This document shows, piece after piece, positions 18,602 through 28,800 of a stretch of 64,000 nucleotides of DNA (within the stretch, counting starts at the first letter, position 1; every line of letters begins with the position of its first letter). The stretch comes from Rhodopirellula sp. Its GTDB lineage: Bacteria > Planctomycetota > Planctomycetia > Pirellulales > Pirellulaceae. A program made the translations under genes and the position numbers. The notes below the pieces were generated by a model. It was not told the DNA's origin. It worked only from the letters and a program-made list of their open reading frames with translations, and ran no database searches. The stretch covers positions 1 to 64,000 of the forward strand of contig NZVD01000079.1 in the NCBI GenBank assembly GCA_002701385.1. The letters are read 5' to 3'.

Positions 18602-19801
18602 CTAGTTCTGTTTGAACTTAAAGATCTCACCGCCTCGCAACTGGGTGGTGAAGTAAACTTCGCCATCCTGGTCTTCCCCAAAGGTGATCAATGGGATGTT
18701 TTCACCTGCAGGGGACTTGTTAGGAATCTCATGATTGGCGATCACTTTGCCGGATTTATAATCATGTTCCAAAGCCCAGATTCGACCGGAGACGTAGTCT
18801 GCGTAGACGTACATGCCGTTCAGCTTTGGAGCAGCTAGGCCTCGGTAAACCACGCCACCGGTAATCGACTTACCGGTTTCATGATCGTATTCGAAGATCG
18901 GATCGATCAGATCTTCACGAGGGCCAGATCCTTTTTCACCGGATTCGGTAACGTAAGGATGATTTCCTTCACGTAAATTCCATCCGTAATTCCCACCGCG
19001 TTTGACGATGTTGATTTCTTCCCAGAGTTTTTGGCCAACGTCAGCGGCATAGAAAGTACCAGTGACCCGGTCGAATGACAGACGCCAGACATTTCGGAAT
19101 CCATAAGCGTAAATCTCAGGCTTTGCATCTTTGGTTTTTACGAATGGATTCGATTTTGGTATAGCATAGTTCTTACCTTCGTCTTTGTTGTCGACGTCGA
19201 TTCGCAGAATGCTACCGTTGAGCGTACTTAGGTTTTGCCCGTTCTTTAGTGGGTCTCCACCTTTTCCACCATCTCCAAGAGCGATATACAGATAACCATC
19301 CGGACCAAAAGCGAGAGTCCCACCATTGTGGTTCCAGAAAGGCTGAGGAATTCGAATTAGCTCTTCTTCGTAAGTAGAGTCCGCTTTGTTGGGATCATCT
19401 TTGGATACCCGAAATCGACTCACGACCGAGGTGTGTTCAGCATCACTGGTCGTATAGAAGAGGAAGAACTCGCCGTTTTCCTTGTAATTGGGATGCATGG
19501 CAAAACCGAGCAACCCTTCTTCGTTTTCTTTATCCTTGTAAGTAACCTGCTCTTCATGGTCAAAGAAAACATCCGCTTCTTCCACTTCTGAATTCTTGTC
19601 AAAGACATGAACTGAACCTAATTGAGAGGCAACAAAGATTCGGTTGCTTCCGTCACCAGCGTGGGTTACCACGATGGGTCGAGCGATTCTCAGATTGGGA
19701 AAGGCAGATTCAATCGATACGCCTAAATCGGCAGCCTGAGTTGCAGTCGTGGCGATCAACATAGCCGCAACGGCCATAAATTTCATAGTCAAACTACGCA
19801 T
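18602..19801 (-). CDS. PQQ-dependent sugar (glucose/sorbosone) dehydrogenase-like secreted protein
   Basis: 399 residues with a signal peptide (MRSLTMKFMAVAAMLIATTATQA). GAGGA lies 9 bases before the ATG. The six-bladed propeller of the soluble GDH/Hip family is clear: RIFVASQLGSVHVFD, EEGLLGFAMHPNY, NHNGGTLAFGPDGYLYIALGDGG, YGFRNVWRLSFD, DVGQKLWEEINIV and GGNYGWN. The His in WNHNGG corresponds to the base seen in quinoprotein glucose dehydrogenases, and YGFRNVWR is the usual PQQ-contacting segment. Electron transfer from an aldose to PQQ in the periplasm is the likely role, though substrate and cofactor occupancy are inferred. The FKBP gene lies 30 bases upstream on the same strand. Confidence 0.88.
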   Translation of the reverse strand: MRSLTMKFMAVAAMLIATTATQAADLGVSIESAFPNLRIARPIVVTHAGDGSNRIFVASQLGSVHVFDKNSEVEEADVFFDHEEQVTYKDKENEEGLLGFAMHPNYKENGEFFLFYTTSDAEHTSVVSRFRVSKDDPNKADSTYEEELIRIPQPFWNHNGGTLAFGPDGYLYIALGDGGKGGDPLKNGQNLSTLNGSILRIDVDNKDEGKNYAIPKSNPFVKTKDAKPEIYAYGFRNVWRLSFDRVTGTFYAADVGQKLWEEINIVKRGGNYGWNLREGNHPYVTESGEKGSGPREDLIDPIFEYDHETGKSITGGVVYRGLAAPKLNGMYVYADYVSGRIWALEHDYKSGKVIANHEIPNKSPAGENIPLITFGEDQDGEVYFTTQLRGGEIFKFKQN

Positions 19802-19831
19802 GGAATGATGTCCTCGTAAGAAATGTGCTTG

Positions 19832-20536
19832 TTAGTCGTCAACTTTAATGAGTTCGATTTTGAAAATCAGAGTTTCATTTGGTCCGATCGGGCCACCTGG
19901 TCGTGGATTTGCACCGTATGCCAATTCAGAAGGGATATACAATTCCCATTGATCTCCTTCTTTCATTAACTGCAGGGCTTCGGTCCAACCAGCGATAACC
20001 TGATTTACACCGAAAGTCGCAGGAGTTCCTCGTTTGTAGGAACTATCAAAAACCGTGCCATCGATCAAAGTTCCTTCGTAATGCGTGGTCACGCTGGAAG
20101 TGGCTGCAGGAGTTTTACCGTCACCTGATTTGATGACTTTATATTGCAAACCACTCTTGGTTACTTTGACGCCTTCCTTCTTTGCGTTAGCTACGAGATA
20201 GGCTTCACCCTTCTTTTTGTTTTCTTCTCCAGCCTTAGCAGTTTTTTCGGCAGCCATTTTTTGGAGTGCCTGTTGAAAAGCGATGAAGGCAGCCTGAAGT
20301 TCCTCGTCTGACTTCTCGACTTTATCGCTCGCCGAATCGTTGACACCCAGCATGAATGCTTCGAGATCAAGTTCGATTCCCTGAGATTTCATGTTATTCA
20401 TGAAATTGACACCAAATGCGTAACTACCCTCTTTCACTACATCCCCTTTGGCTGCTGGCTTTTCTTCGTCCTGTGCCACGGCAATAACACTGAGAACGCT
20501 CAGCATCAGACATGACATGATAAATCGATTAAACAT
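19832..20536 (-). CDS. Exported FKBP-type peptidyl-prolyl cis-trans isomerase (FkpA/Mip-like)
   Basis: 234 residues. Signal peptide 1-21 (...MLSVLSVIAVAQ), then a helical N-terminal dimerisation domain (about residues 34-125: YAFGVNFMNNMKSQGIELDLEAFMLGVNDS...). The FKBP domain follows from LQYKVIKSGDGKTP to the end, with VTTHYEGTLIDGTVFDSSYKRG, VIAGWTEALQLMKEGDQWELYIPSELAYG and LIFKIELIKV. The active-site aromatic residues (Tyr, Phe, Trp) are present. It acts as a periplasmic folding catalyst and chaperone. AAGGA precedes the ATG. Upstream, a bulged hairpin at 20656-20695 may belong to its 5' region. Confidence 0.94.
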   Translation of the reverse strand: MFNRFIMSCLMLSVLSVIAVAQDEEKPAAKGDVVKEGSYAFGVNFMNNMKSQGIELDLEAFMLGVNDSASDKVEKSDEELQAAFIAFQQALQKMAAEKTAKAGEENKKKGEAYLVANAKKEGVKVTKSGLQYKVIKSGDGKTPAATSSVTTHYEGTLIDGTVFDSSYKRGTPATFGVNQVIAGWTEALQLMKEGDQWELYIPSELAYGANPRPGGPIGPNETLIFKIELIKVDD

Positions 20537-20655
20537 GAGTTTTCCTTTCTTTGTCGAAATATATAAATTCCGACGTTTGGTTTCTTGATGAAACCGATTT
20601 GAATATGTGAATGCAGCCTAGGCCGGAGGACTTAGTAATGCATGTAATCTATGCG

Positions 20656-20695
20656 TTTGCCTACCCAATATGAGTTGCTTACTGGTAGGTGCAAA
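20656..20695. other. Bulged inverted repeat in the FKBP/kinase spacer
   Basis: TTTGCCTACC (20656-20665) can pair with GGTAG-GT-GCAAA (20684-20695), with a 2-nt bulge and an 18-nt loop. It lies about 120 bases upstream of the FKBP start and 60 bases beyond the kinase stop. No T-run follows; role unknown. Confidence 0.3.
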
Positions 20696-20752
20696 CCTGT
20701 ATTCTACGGCAGGATTGGGTGAAAATCTACGAGATAGACCTGTTAATAGTCA

Positions 20753-22429
20753 TCAACGTGGGGAGGCACTTTTTTGCCAATGGTATTGAAGTCCAGGCAC
20801 AAAAAAACAAATTGCTGACACGACACCAAAGAGAATTAGGCTATATCTGGGGAACATGGCCATGAGTACTGAGGTTAGGAATAATGCGACGGATTGGGAG
20901 TAGAATTTACCGGTTAGAATTCCTGCTTTAACCATGAACACCATGCCACTGATCAGACCGATCACCGGAGCGGCTTCCAGGACCTCCAGTCCCATCAGAT
21001 ATTCGATTGGAAAGAGCAAGGCGATGGCAATGAGGCTTGCGGCCCAGGCATGGGCTATTTGTCGTTCCACAAACAGCACCGGTCCGGATTTTTGCCGAAG
21101 TTTCCAGAAGACCGCTGCCCATGCCCCTAACCCTAAAGTCCACATGGCTGAGTAGTAGAGACGATTTTCAACATCCGAAAGAAACATGATATTTGTGACG
21201 ACACAGGCTACTAATAAGATCAAACTGTGCCACATCCAAAGGACGCCCCAGTTTTGTAGGACGGTGGCATGATGTGTTTCCCCAAGCCAACGGGCAATCA
21301 CGTGCCCAAAACGCCCCGAGCTAGCCTGGATAGGTTGATGATTTAAAAATGCCTCCAGGTCATCGGCGAGTTGCCTCGCAGTTGTATAACGTAGATCCAC
21401 CGGTTTTTGCAGACACTTCAAAATGATCATTTCCAGTCGACGATCAATGGCCGGGTTAATGACCCGCGGTGCCACTGGTTCCTGCTCTAAAACCATCATG
21501 ATCGTGTCCATTGGCGAAGCTGCCTGAAAGGGCGGCCGGCCGGTTACCATGTAGTAAAGCATTGCACCGAGAGAATAGATGTCTGAATGTACTCCGACAT
21601 CACCGCGTGAACCTGCTGCCTGTTCTGGAGCCATATAGGAAGGTGTTCCGAGAATCGCGCCCGTTTGCGTGAGATCAGAATTTCGCGTGGCATGTTTGGC
21701 TAATCCGAAGTCGGTAATATGTGGTTGCCCCTGCCGGTCCAAGAGGATGTTAGATGGTTTTAAATCTCGGTGTAGAATGCCCTGGTTGTGGGAGTAGTGA
21801 ATTGCGCGGGTGATTTTCAAGACGATCTCGGCAGCCGGGTTGGAGGCATACAACTCTTGTCGAACACATTCTGTGATCGTCTGACCATCCACGAACTTCA
21901 TTGAAAAGTAAGGGCATTCTTCCAATTCACCCACTTCGTAGACCGGAACAATGCCAACGTGGTCCAGTCGACCCGCCGCTTCTGCTTCCTGTTGGAAGCG
22001 TTCCCGTTGTTCTTGACTTGCCAAACGACCAGGAAGAATCATCTTTAAGGCGACTTCTCGTTGCAGGCTGATCTGTCTTGCTCGGTAGACCACTCCCATT
22101 CCACCTCGCCCAATCTCTTCCTGTAACTCAAAATCTCCTAGTGTGTACGGTAGATTGAAATTTGGAAGTACGTCCAGAGAAGGCTCTTCTTGCCCACTAA
22201 GATCTTCCAGTCGATAAAAACTACCGGCAACATTGGCAACCAGCATGACCGGTACTAATGCTCGTAAGTCGCTAGCAAACGCGGGATGTTGATGGTAAAG
22301 GTCTTCGGGATTAACCGATTTACCAGCAGAGATTTGATGCTGTACGTCCTCAAGGACGCTGACAAGTTGTTTTTCTTGCCCCACCGTCGTGCCCTCGAGA
22401 TCGTCGTACTGTTCAGAATGGTCTGTCAC
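20753..22429 (-). CDS. Transmembrane Ser/Thr protein kinase (PknB-like)
   Basis: 558 residues. The kinase domain (about residues 98-365) is complete: glycine loop IGRGGMGVVYRA at 106-117, Lys129 in VALKMI, HRDLKPSN beginning at 220, DFGLAK at 240-245, then GTPSYMAPEQ and DIYSLGAMLYYMVTGRPPF. The C-terminal 170 residues hold several hydrophobic helices and no recognised sensor domain. The first 95 residues resemble the short acidic leaders of planctomycete kinases. Its ATG overlaps the stop of the upstream ECF sigma factor gene by four bases (22426-22429), indicating translational coupling and probably phospho-control of, or with, that sigma factor. Confidence 0.95.
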   Translation of the reverse strand: MTDHSEQYDDLEGTTVGQEKQLVSVLEDVQHQISAGKSVNPEDLYHQHPAFASDLRALVPVMLVANVAGSFYRLEDLSGQEEPSLDVLPNFNLPYTLGDFELQEEIGRGGMGVVYRARQISLQREVALKMILPGRLASQEQRERFQQEAEAAGRLDHVGIVPVYEVGELEECPYFSMKFVDGQTITECVRQELYASNPAAEIVLKITRAIHYSHNQGILHRDLKPSNILLDRQGQPHITDFGLAKHATRNSDLTQTGAILGTPSYMAPEQAAGSRGDVGVHSDIYSLGAMLYYMVTGRPPFQAASPMDTIMMVLEQEPVAPRVINPAIDRRLEMIILKCLQKPVDLRYTTARQLADDLEAFLNHQPIQASSGRFGHVIARWLGETHHATVLQNWGVLWMWHSLILLVACVVTNIMFLSDVENRLYYSAMWTLGLGAWAAVFWKLRQKSGPVLFVERQIAHAWAASLIAIALLFPIEYLMGLEVLEAAPVIGLISGMVFMVKAGILTGKFYSQSVALFLTSVLMAMFPRYSLILFGVVSAICFFVPGLQYHWQKSASPR

Positions 22430-23076
22430 TGTGGAGTCGTCTGTCCTGAAGAGTCTTCGGATGGAGGCATTAAGTGACTACGCAATTTACGCAAGGCTCG
22501 TAAATAACGCATGCTCGCTGCCGCCGGTTTTAGGTCGAGCGTCTTGGATACTTCATCATTAGATAACTGTTCATAATGACGCATAAAGATAATGTCTCGG
22601 TCAACTTCATTGAGTTCCAGCAACGCGTCTTCCATGCGATGTGCCATTTCCTTGCGTGTTGCCTGAGCGACTGGAGTCAGGTCCTGATCACGGAGTTGTG
22701 CGGCAAGATTCATCGTACTGTGATCGATGCAGCCTCCCTGATGTAGCCGGTATTCACGATCCACACTGCGTTTAGCCGTAGCTCGATGACGGCGATGGGC
22801 ATCGATGATGCGGTCTTTTGTGATTTGGCGAATCCAAAGGTGAAATTCGATACCTGGGTTGTCAAGATAACGATCAATACGCCGATTGGCTTCGATCATG
22901 ACATCCTGAACGACGTCGCTGACTCCGATTCGCTGGCGTATGCGATTGTCTAGTCTCATTTGCACCAGACGCAGTACTGCGGAACGATGACGTTGCAAAA
23001 GCAAATTCCAAGCGGTTTGATCACCAGATTTGCGGCGGTTCAGCAAATTCTGAGTCTGTTCATTCTCTGGCCACAT
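22426..23076 (-). CDS. ECF-type RNA polymerase sigma factor
   Basis: 216 residues from ATG 23076, preceded by AAAGAG; the frame also allows a TTG at 23091. Region 2 covers about residues 20-90 (RRKSGDQTAWNLLLQRHRSAVLRLV, IGVSDVVQDVMIEANRRIDRY, FHLWIRQITKDRIIDAHRRH). Region 4 is at 155-210 (LLELNEVDRDIIFMRHYEQLSNDEVSKTLDLKPAAASMRYLRALRKLR), a helix-turn-helix that reads the -35 element. The gene overlaps the kinase gene downstream by four bases; such sigma/kinase pairs are common in planctomycetes. No anti-sigma gene is adjacent. The C-terminal tail (SEDSSGQTTPQ) is rich in Ser/Thr and could be a phosphorylation target, which is a guess. Confidence 0.92.
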   Translation of the reverse strand: MWPENEQTQNLLNRRKSGDQTAWNLLLQRHRSAVLRLVQMRLDNRIRQRIGVSDVVQDVMIEANRRIDRYLDNPGIEFHLWIRQITKDRIIDAHRRHRATAKRSVDREYRLHQGGCIDHSTMNLAAQLRDQDLTPVAQATRKEMAHRMEDALLELNEVDRDIIFMRHYEQLSNDEVSKTLDLKPAAASMRYLRALRKLRSHLMPPSEDSSGQTTPQ

Positions 23077-23206
23077 AGAATGCTCTTTCAAAACAGGTAA
23101 CGTTGGTTATCTGCTGTCTTACCCGCTATTGTAATCGCCCATTAACAGAAAAAATCTGATTTGGTCGATTCGAAATCTCACCACTTCAGCTAATACGGTG
23201 GATTAC

Positions 23207-23833
23207 TTAGTTATTGGTGCAATTTGCATGTCGAGCTTCTGTGGCTTGCTTGATTGCGCGTCCTGCTAACCGTCGGAATTTCTGCTGCTGAAGCAACATA
23301 TAGGGTTTACCTAACCAGGCTAGCAAAGAACCTGGTCGAGCAAACACGACGATCCGAAAGTACACGTCATCGGTGGCTTGATTCCAATCCACCATAAATA
23401 ATTCCTCACCCACTGCGATGTGCCCTTGCGTCGTCCCGTAGGCGAAACCAGATTGTAAGTACTGCCCCTGTTGCCTGCATTCGTCCAGGCGATAGATGAT
23501 TCTGGCTGGATTGATCGTCCAAAGCCCCATCGTTCCAAAGAGGACAGACACGGTATTTCCATTTTCAATTTGAGGGGAGAGGTACCGGAGATCCGCCATC
23601 GGGTGATTGAACATCTCCCAGTCATTTACTGCGGCAGAAGCGGCCTCAAACGTCACTCTTCCCTGGCCCAAATGATGAGCCGAACGATCCAGGCGAAAGC
23701 CCTGTGGGGCTTCCCCAGTGTCTATTAAGTCCCGTGTCTTCCCAACATACGGATAGTTGAAGTCCAGCGTTTGACAGTGACGGATGTAGTCCTCAATCGC
23801 TTTGTCATTTGGTTTCTTCCCAAATCGAATCAT
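23207..23833 (-). CDS. DUF1990 family protein
   Basis: 208 residues, no signal peptide. The sequence fits DUF1990: LDFNYPYVGKTRD near the start, RLDRSAHHLGQGRVTFEAASAAVNDWEMF, then GTMGLWTINPARIIY, SGFAYGTTQGHIAVGEELFMVDW, and the closing VYFRIVVFARPGSLLAWLGKPYMLLQQQKFRRLAGRAI. The family has a START/SRPBCC-like look but no proven function. The gene lies 96 bases downstream of the ABC permease gene on the same strand and may share its transcript. Confidence 0.85.
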   Translation of the reverse strand: MIRFGKKPNDKAIEDYIRHCQTLDFNYPYVGKTRDLIDTGEAPQGFRLDRSAHHLGQGRVTFEAASAAVNDWEMFNHPMADLRYLSPQIENGNTVSVLFGTMGLWTINPARIIYRLDECRQQGQYLQSGFAYGTTQGHIAVGEELFMVDWNQATDDVYFRIVVFARPGSLLAWLGKPYMLLQQQKFRRLAGRAIKQATEARHANCTNN

Positions 23834-23929
23834 GGTGTAGCGATGCTTTGTAGAAAGAGCCTGTTAGGTAGTCCAGTGATTTAACCGAGAGTTCTCGCGG
23901 GATAACACACCCAGAATGAAACAAAAACA

Positions 23930-24892
23930 TCAGATTGGAGCGGGAAGGTCTCGACGACTAAATCGCCAACTCCCAATCAGATAGCACAGCAAACCAAACC
24001 CCAGAAGAATGCCGTGGCATCCTAATCCACTAAGACGAATAGTTCCTTGCATTCCATACTGCCAAAACTGCCAGTATTGCTCGTAGTCTTCATTGAATAC
24101 GTTGACTAACCCTTCGGGATCAAATGGATTGAAAAATGTGAAATTGAGTAGATAGTTATATTCGGGTTTAGAAATCGCTAGTATTCGCATTGTCTGCTGG
24201 AGGATGACGAATCCAACCGCAATCCCAACGGCTCGCCAACGATAACGATCGAAGCTGGAAATCATCGAGGAGAATCCGGCAACAAAAACGCCCATCGCGA
24301 AGATAATTGTCAGTGCTGGTAAAAAGTCCATGACGTCCACAAAGTCACTCATCGGTTTTTCGACAATAGTTGGCTCGGCAGTCGATAGAGGTATTTCCAG
24401 TGGGACAAACGGGATCTCCAGAGTGGGAGGCTTGATAACCTCCTGTACAGTGTTGAGGTGAACGCTGACGACCATGCCAAGCCAAGCCAGACTCGCCAAT
24501 GCCAGTGTTCCGACGGTCGTCACGAGGAATTGAGACCAATAAACACAGCGACGTGAGACCGGATTACCCAGCAGCATTTCCATGGTGCCTCGATTGAGTT
24601 GCCCAGCGACAGTATCCGAGCCTCGTGAGATCGTCCAAATTAATACGACAAACAAGACGATGGGTTCATTGAATGTGCGAGCCACGCGACCTGTATAGGT
24701 GATTAACTGTGAAAATGGTACTGGTGAGAATTTTTCAAAGTCCTTGAAATGTTTGATGATCTCTCGGAATTCCTCACTACCCAAAAGTGTGATGCTCCAG
24801 ACTCGAAGAAGCATAAAGGCAAATATGGCTAACGCGCAGGACAGGAATACAGTCCGGCCTTGCAGGATGTAGCGAGACAGCATGGATTTCAT
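23930..24892 (-). CDS. ABC-2 type transporter permease
   Basis: 320 residues with six hydrophobic segments. The layout is typical of ABC-2 exporters with a large extracytoplasmic loop: N-terminal helix TVFLSCALAIFAFMLLRVW, then RGSDTVAGQLNRGTMEMLLGNPVSRRCVYWSQFL, where the Glu-Met-Leu-Leu-Gly and Pro-Val-Ser-Arg cluster is the cytoplasmic coupling region. The ATG overlaps the stop of the ATPase gene by four bases (24889-24892), so the two form one complex. The substrate is unknown. Confidence 0.88.
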   Translation of the reverse strand: MKSMLSRYILQGRTVFLSCALAIFAFMLLRVWSITLLGSEEFREIIKHFKDFEKFSPVPFSQLITYTGRVARTFNEPIVLFVVLIWTISRGSDTVAGQLNRGTMEMLLGNPVSRRCVYWSQFLVTTVGTLALASLAWLGMVVSVHLNTVQEVIKPPTLEIPFVPLEIPLSTAEPTIVEKPMSDFVDVMDFLPALTIIFAMGVFVAGFSSMISSFDRYRWRAVGIAVGFVILQQTMRILAISKPEYNYLLNFTFFNPFDPEGLVNVFNEDYEQYWQFWQYGMQGTIRLSGLGCHGILLGFGLLCYLIGSWRFSRRDLPAPI

Positions 24893-25782
24893 ACCTCCAT
24901 CTCCTGTCTCTCTGGGTGAATTTCTTCATACAGGCTACGGAGTCTAGCAGGTTCAATAGAGATGTTGTCGATGCCGGTGGATTGCAGCCATGTAAGGGCA
25001 TTTAAAATATCCCCCGTGATTTCGAAAGTGAGATTTGTACCATCCTTTTCAATGATCTTGATTTGCTCAGTTAAAGAATCAGGGATAGCCGGGAATATAC
25101 CGCTGATAGTCCCTGTGACACGATGATTATTACGTAAAGTGCTTAGGTCAGCCGTGGTGATCATTTCGCCATGTTTTAAGAAGGCGACCGTGTCGCTGAT
25201 GGATTCGACTTCTTCGAGAATGTGGGAGGAAAACAAAATGGTCTTCCCTTCATCTCGTTTTCGTCTGAGTAGCCCAAGGATCTGTTGCCTTACGGTGGGG
25301 TCAAGATTCGCTGTTGGTTCGTCAAGGATTATGAGTGGTGCCTGATTCGCTAATGCGATAGTGACTGCTAGTTTTTGACGCATGCCTGTCGACATAGATC
25401 CGACCTTACGGCGTAGATCTAATTCCAGGTAGTCGGCCATTTCCAGTGCTTGTTGCAACGATCCATCCGATCGTAAACCTGTAAACAACTTTAGTACTTG
25501 TTTTCCCCGGTATTGACGATCCAATCGTGCGTCGCCAGGAAGATAAGAAGTTAGTTGCCGTACCTGTAGAGATTGCCTATGACAATCCAGTCCACTGATT
25601 TGAGCATGTCCTTCACTGGGAGTCATGAATCCCATCAGTAGACGTATCAGTGTGCTTTTCCCGGCACCATTTGGTCCGAGTAACCCAAAGACCGATCCCT
25701 GTTCAATCTTTAATGAGCACTTGTTAAGCGCAGTGAAAGAGCCAAAACTCTTTGACAGTTGATAGGTTTCAACAAATGCCAT
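24889..25782 (-). CDS. ABC transporter ATP-binding protein
   Basis: 297 residues. Walker A GPNGAGKST at 36-44, Q-loop around GFMTPSEG, a CcmA/NatA-type signature (STGMRQKLAV), Walker B LIILDEPT and the switch His in SSHILEEVESISD. The C-terminal 80 residues form the extra domain common in ABC-2 drug/polysaccharide exporters. It powers the permease encoded directly downstream with a 4-base overlap. It begins 43 bases after the DUF1549 protein gene, so the exporter probably shares an operon with the two haem-motif proteins. Whether it exports something for them is not shown. Confidence 0.93.
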   Translation of the reverse strand: MAFVETYQLSKSFGSFTALNKCSLKIEQGSVFGLLGPNGAGKSTLIRLLMGFMTPSEGHAQISGLDCHRQSLQVRQLTSYLPGDARLDRQYRGKQVLKLFTGLRSDGSLQQALEMADYLELDLRRKVGSMSTGMRQKLAVTIALANQAPLIILDEPTANLDPTVRQQILGLLRRKRDEGKTILFSSHILEEVESISDTVAFLKHGEMITTADLSTLRNNHRVTGTISGIFPAIPDSLTEQIKIIEKDGTNLTFEITGDILNALTWLQSTGIDNISIEPARLRSLYEEIHPERQEMEV

Positions 25783-25825
25783 GGAGCTTTGACTCTTTGA
25801 ATTCTTGGAAGTGTCTTGCGAATGA

Positions 25826-28800
25826 TTAGCGATTGAACAGAAATGCCGGGTTGTTAATCAATGCCCAAGCAAGGTCCTGTAAACCGGTAAGTCGCTTGTT
25901 GTCGTACTGCGGTTTGGCGGCGGCGACAACGGACATTAAATCAGAATACTCTCGATCGGTTTCGACATACTTCGCTCGCAATAGGGCCTTTTGCTCGTCA
26001 TTGCGCTGATCCACTGGGATTTTCAATAGAGCGGCCAGATCGGCAGGTAGGGTATTGAGTGTTACTGGGCGAGGTGAGTCAGACACAGAGAGACGGAATT
26101 TACCAAGTTGGTGTTTGTCATCACCATGGTTGTTCAGAATCGTGACCGTCAATAAGCTACCGCCTTCTCCACCAACCTGACCTTCTGTTTGGAAGACAGC
26201 TGTCTGGCTTTTACCGGTTTCTGGTGAAATTGCCCAACCTGTATTTGGGTTGGAGTCGATCGCCATCGAGACGGCATAACCCGCTTGATTAAAGGTGGCT
26301 GTGGGACTCACGAGCTTGACTGGAAGTGCGTCTCCATCACCGGAGGCATTTTGAACAGTCACATTGAATTCACTGACTACGAAGTTTCCGTTATCGGGGC
26401 GTCCGGGGCCTTTCGAAGGAAGGCGGTCGTCGGTCAGTGCTTCGAGGCGAATGGCCGTGACATTGGCCAGGTCGGTTTTTAGTTTGACCGTGTAGGTTGC
26501 CCGTTCATTCTTGCCAGTGGCCAGAAGGGCTCCGTCAGCCTGAAGCTCAAGCTTGGCTTCTTTGTCGGTTTCAGCAGATACCACTTCGGCCGGATACCAG
26601 TTATTGACTTTTTGTAGTCCTGCTTCCCAGCTAGCCTGTCGTGCCGGAATTTGATTTTCCAATTCGTCAAGTTCGGCTTTCAGTTCCAGGTAATCAGAAC
26701 CAGCTTCAAGCAAAGCTAACTTACCAATTTTGATTTCCTCTTCAGTTGGATAGCGAGCGAGGAATCGCAGGAATACTTCTTCAATCAACAAATCGTCGTC
26801 TTTAATCTCAGCTTCGAGTTTAACGATATCGTTGGAAGCATCTCCAATTGCATTGGCGACGGTTGGACCATTGACGAGTTTCATGATTGGGCCAAGCACC
26901 ATACTACTGGAACGTTCACATTCACAGGCGCTTTCTCGAACTGGTCTTCCAAAGTCATCTAGGAATGGCACGGCCACGCCGACGTCAGGTAGCTCGGCCG
27001 CACGGAACCCTCTAGGTACCCCGGCAATGGCTGGAATGGAGCCGCAAGCGACATGGATGGAGTCAAAGAGAACTTCTGCAGGCAATCGTCGAGCGATGGC
27101 ATGCGAGTAGTTAATCTGGTCGTCTTCATTCCACTGATTCGTATTGACCGAATGCTGATAGGTACGTGACTTCAGGATTGTCTTAAGAATGTTTTGTACA
27201 TTGAATCCACTATCGATAAAGTCAGTCGTCATCGCATTCAGTAATTCCGGATTGGTGGGAGGATTCCCAGCCCGAATATCATCAATCGGTTCAATGATTC
27301 CGCTGCCGAACATGTATCCCCACAAGCGATTTACATAGCTCGAAGCAAAGTACTGATTTTCAGACGAGGTCATCCACTGAGCCAATTGATCCAGGCGAGG
27401 AGCGGATGGTTCAAGCACATCTTCATGCTCATAAGGAAATGATGGAGGGGAGACTTGGCCGGTGAGTGCATGATTGATTTCACCACTACCGCGGTCAAAG
27501 ACTACTTCTACCAACGGTGTTGCACCTTCAACGGCTGAACCACCAATTCGCTGTCCCTGAAAGGAAGGGTCCTCTTTGCGGCCAATCTGAGCAAAGTAGG
27601 CAGCTAGATTGTAGTACTGGTCTTGCGTCCAGCGTTCGAACGGATGATCGTGGCATTTATTACAGTTAAAGCGAACAGCCAGGAATAAGTGAGTGGTGTT
27701 TTCCATCAACGTTTCCGGGTCACGAATAACTTTGTAGTAGGACGCGGGTGGGTTTTCGATGGTGGATCCGTTGGCCGTCAAAACTTCCTGAGCAAATTGA
27801 TCGTACGCCTTATTGGTGGCGATGGAGTGTTTGATCCAGTTCCGTAATGAAATGGCTCCCTGCTCTCCGAGGAATTTACGATTGACCTGCAGCAGGTCGG
27901 CCCATTTGTTGGTCCAATGTTCCACGTATTGTTGGCTACCGACAAGTGAATCGATCAACGCATCACGTTTATTCCTGGACGGACGCATATCTCCAAGGAA
28001 CTCACGAACCTGATTAGCCGTTGGTGGGAGTCCCGTTACGTCGATATACACCCGACGAACAAATTCTTCATCTGTACAGATGTCACTTGGTAACACTTTC
28101 ACGCGTTGCAGTTTGCTGTACACGTGTTTGTCAATGTAGTTGTAATGCTCGGGTTCTTCCCAGACAAAACCAGAACGGTCACCCATGACGGTCAGGGTCG
28201 TCGCTGCGTAGTTTCCTTCGTAACGAATGAGGACTGGTCCTTCACCTCGGCGTAGAACAGTCAGCAGTCCACTGGGGTCTGCTTCGATGACTTCAATATT
28301 TCCACTTTCGATAAATGCTTCGCGGGATACATCACGGACGGTTCCATCGGCGAAGGTAGCCATGACGGTCATTTGTTGCTTCATGCCGGCTCGAGGGATG
28401 ATCGGATTCTTAGGAAAGACATCGATCGAGGTGACGCGTGGGACATCCTGTTCGAGTTTCGCTCCACCGGTGATCCAGGAGCGAATAGTTTTGTAGTATC
28501 GTGAGTCCACATCTGTACGCACGCCGCCCACATGTGGGATAGATCCGGTTGCTTTGAGCAGCATTAGGCTTTGGTCCGGAGCTGCACGATTAAATCGACG
28601 TGCTCCGATGTCATCGGTAAATGCTCGATGGTCATAAAGTTCGTCATAACCGCGTAGCGATAACTTGAAGCCACCTTTTCCATCTTTAGCACCATGACAG
28701 GTACCCGCATTACAACTCATTTTTGACAGAACTGGTTGGACGTCCTGAACGAAATTGGCCTGAGGCATGGCCGTGGAAGAAACGGTTGCATTCAGATCAA

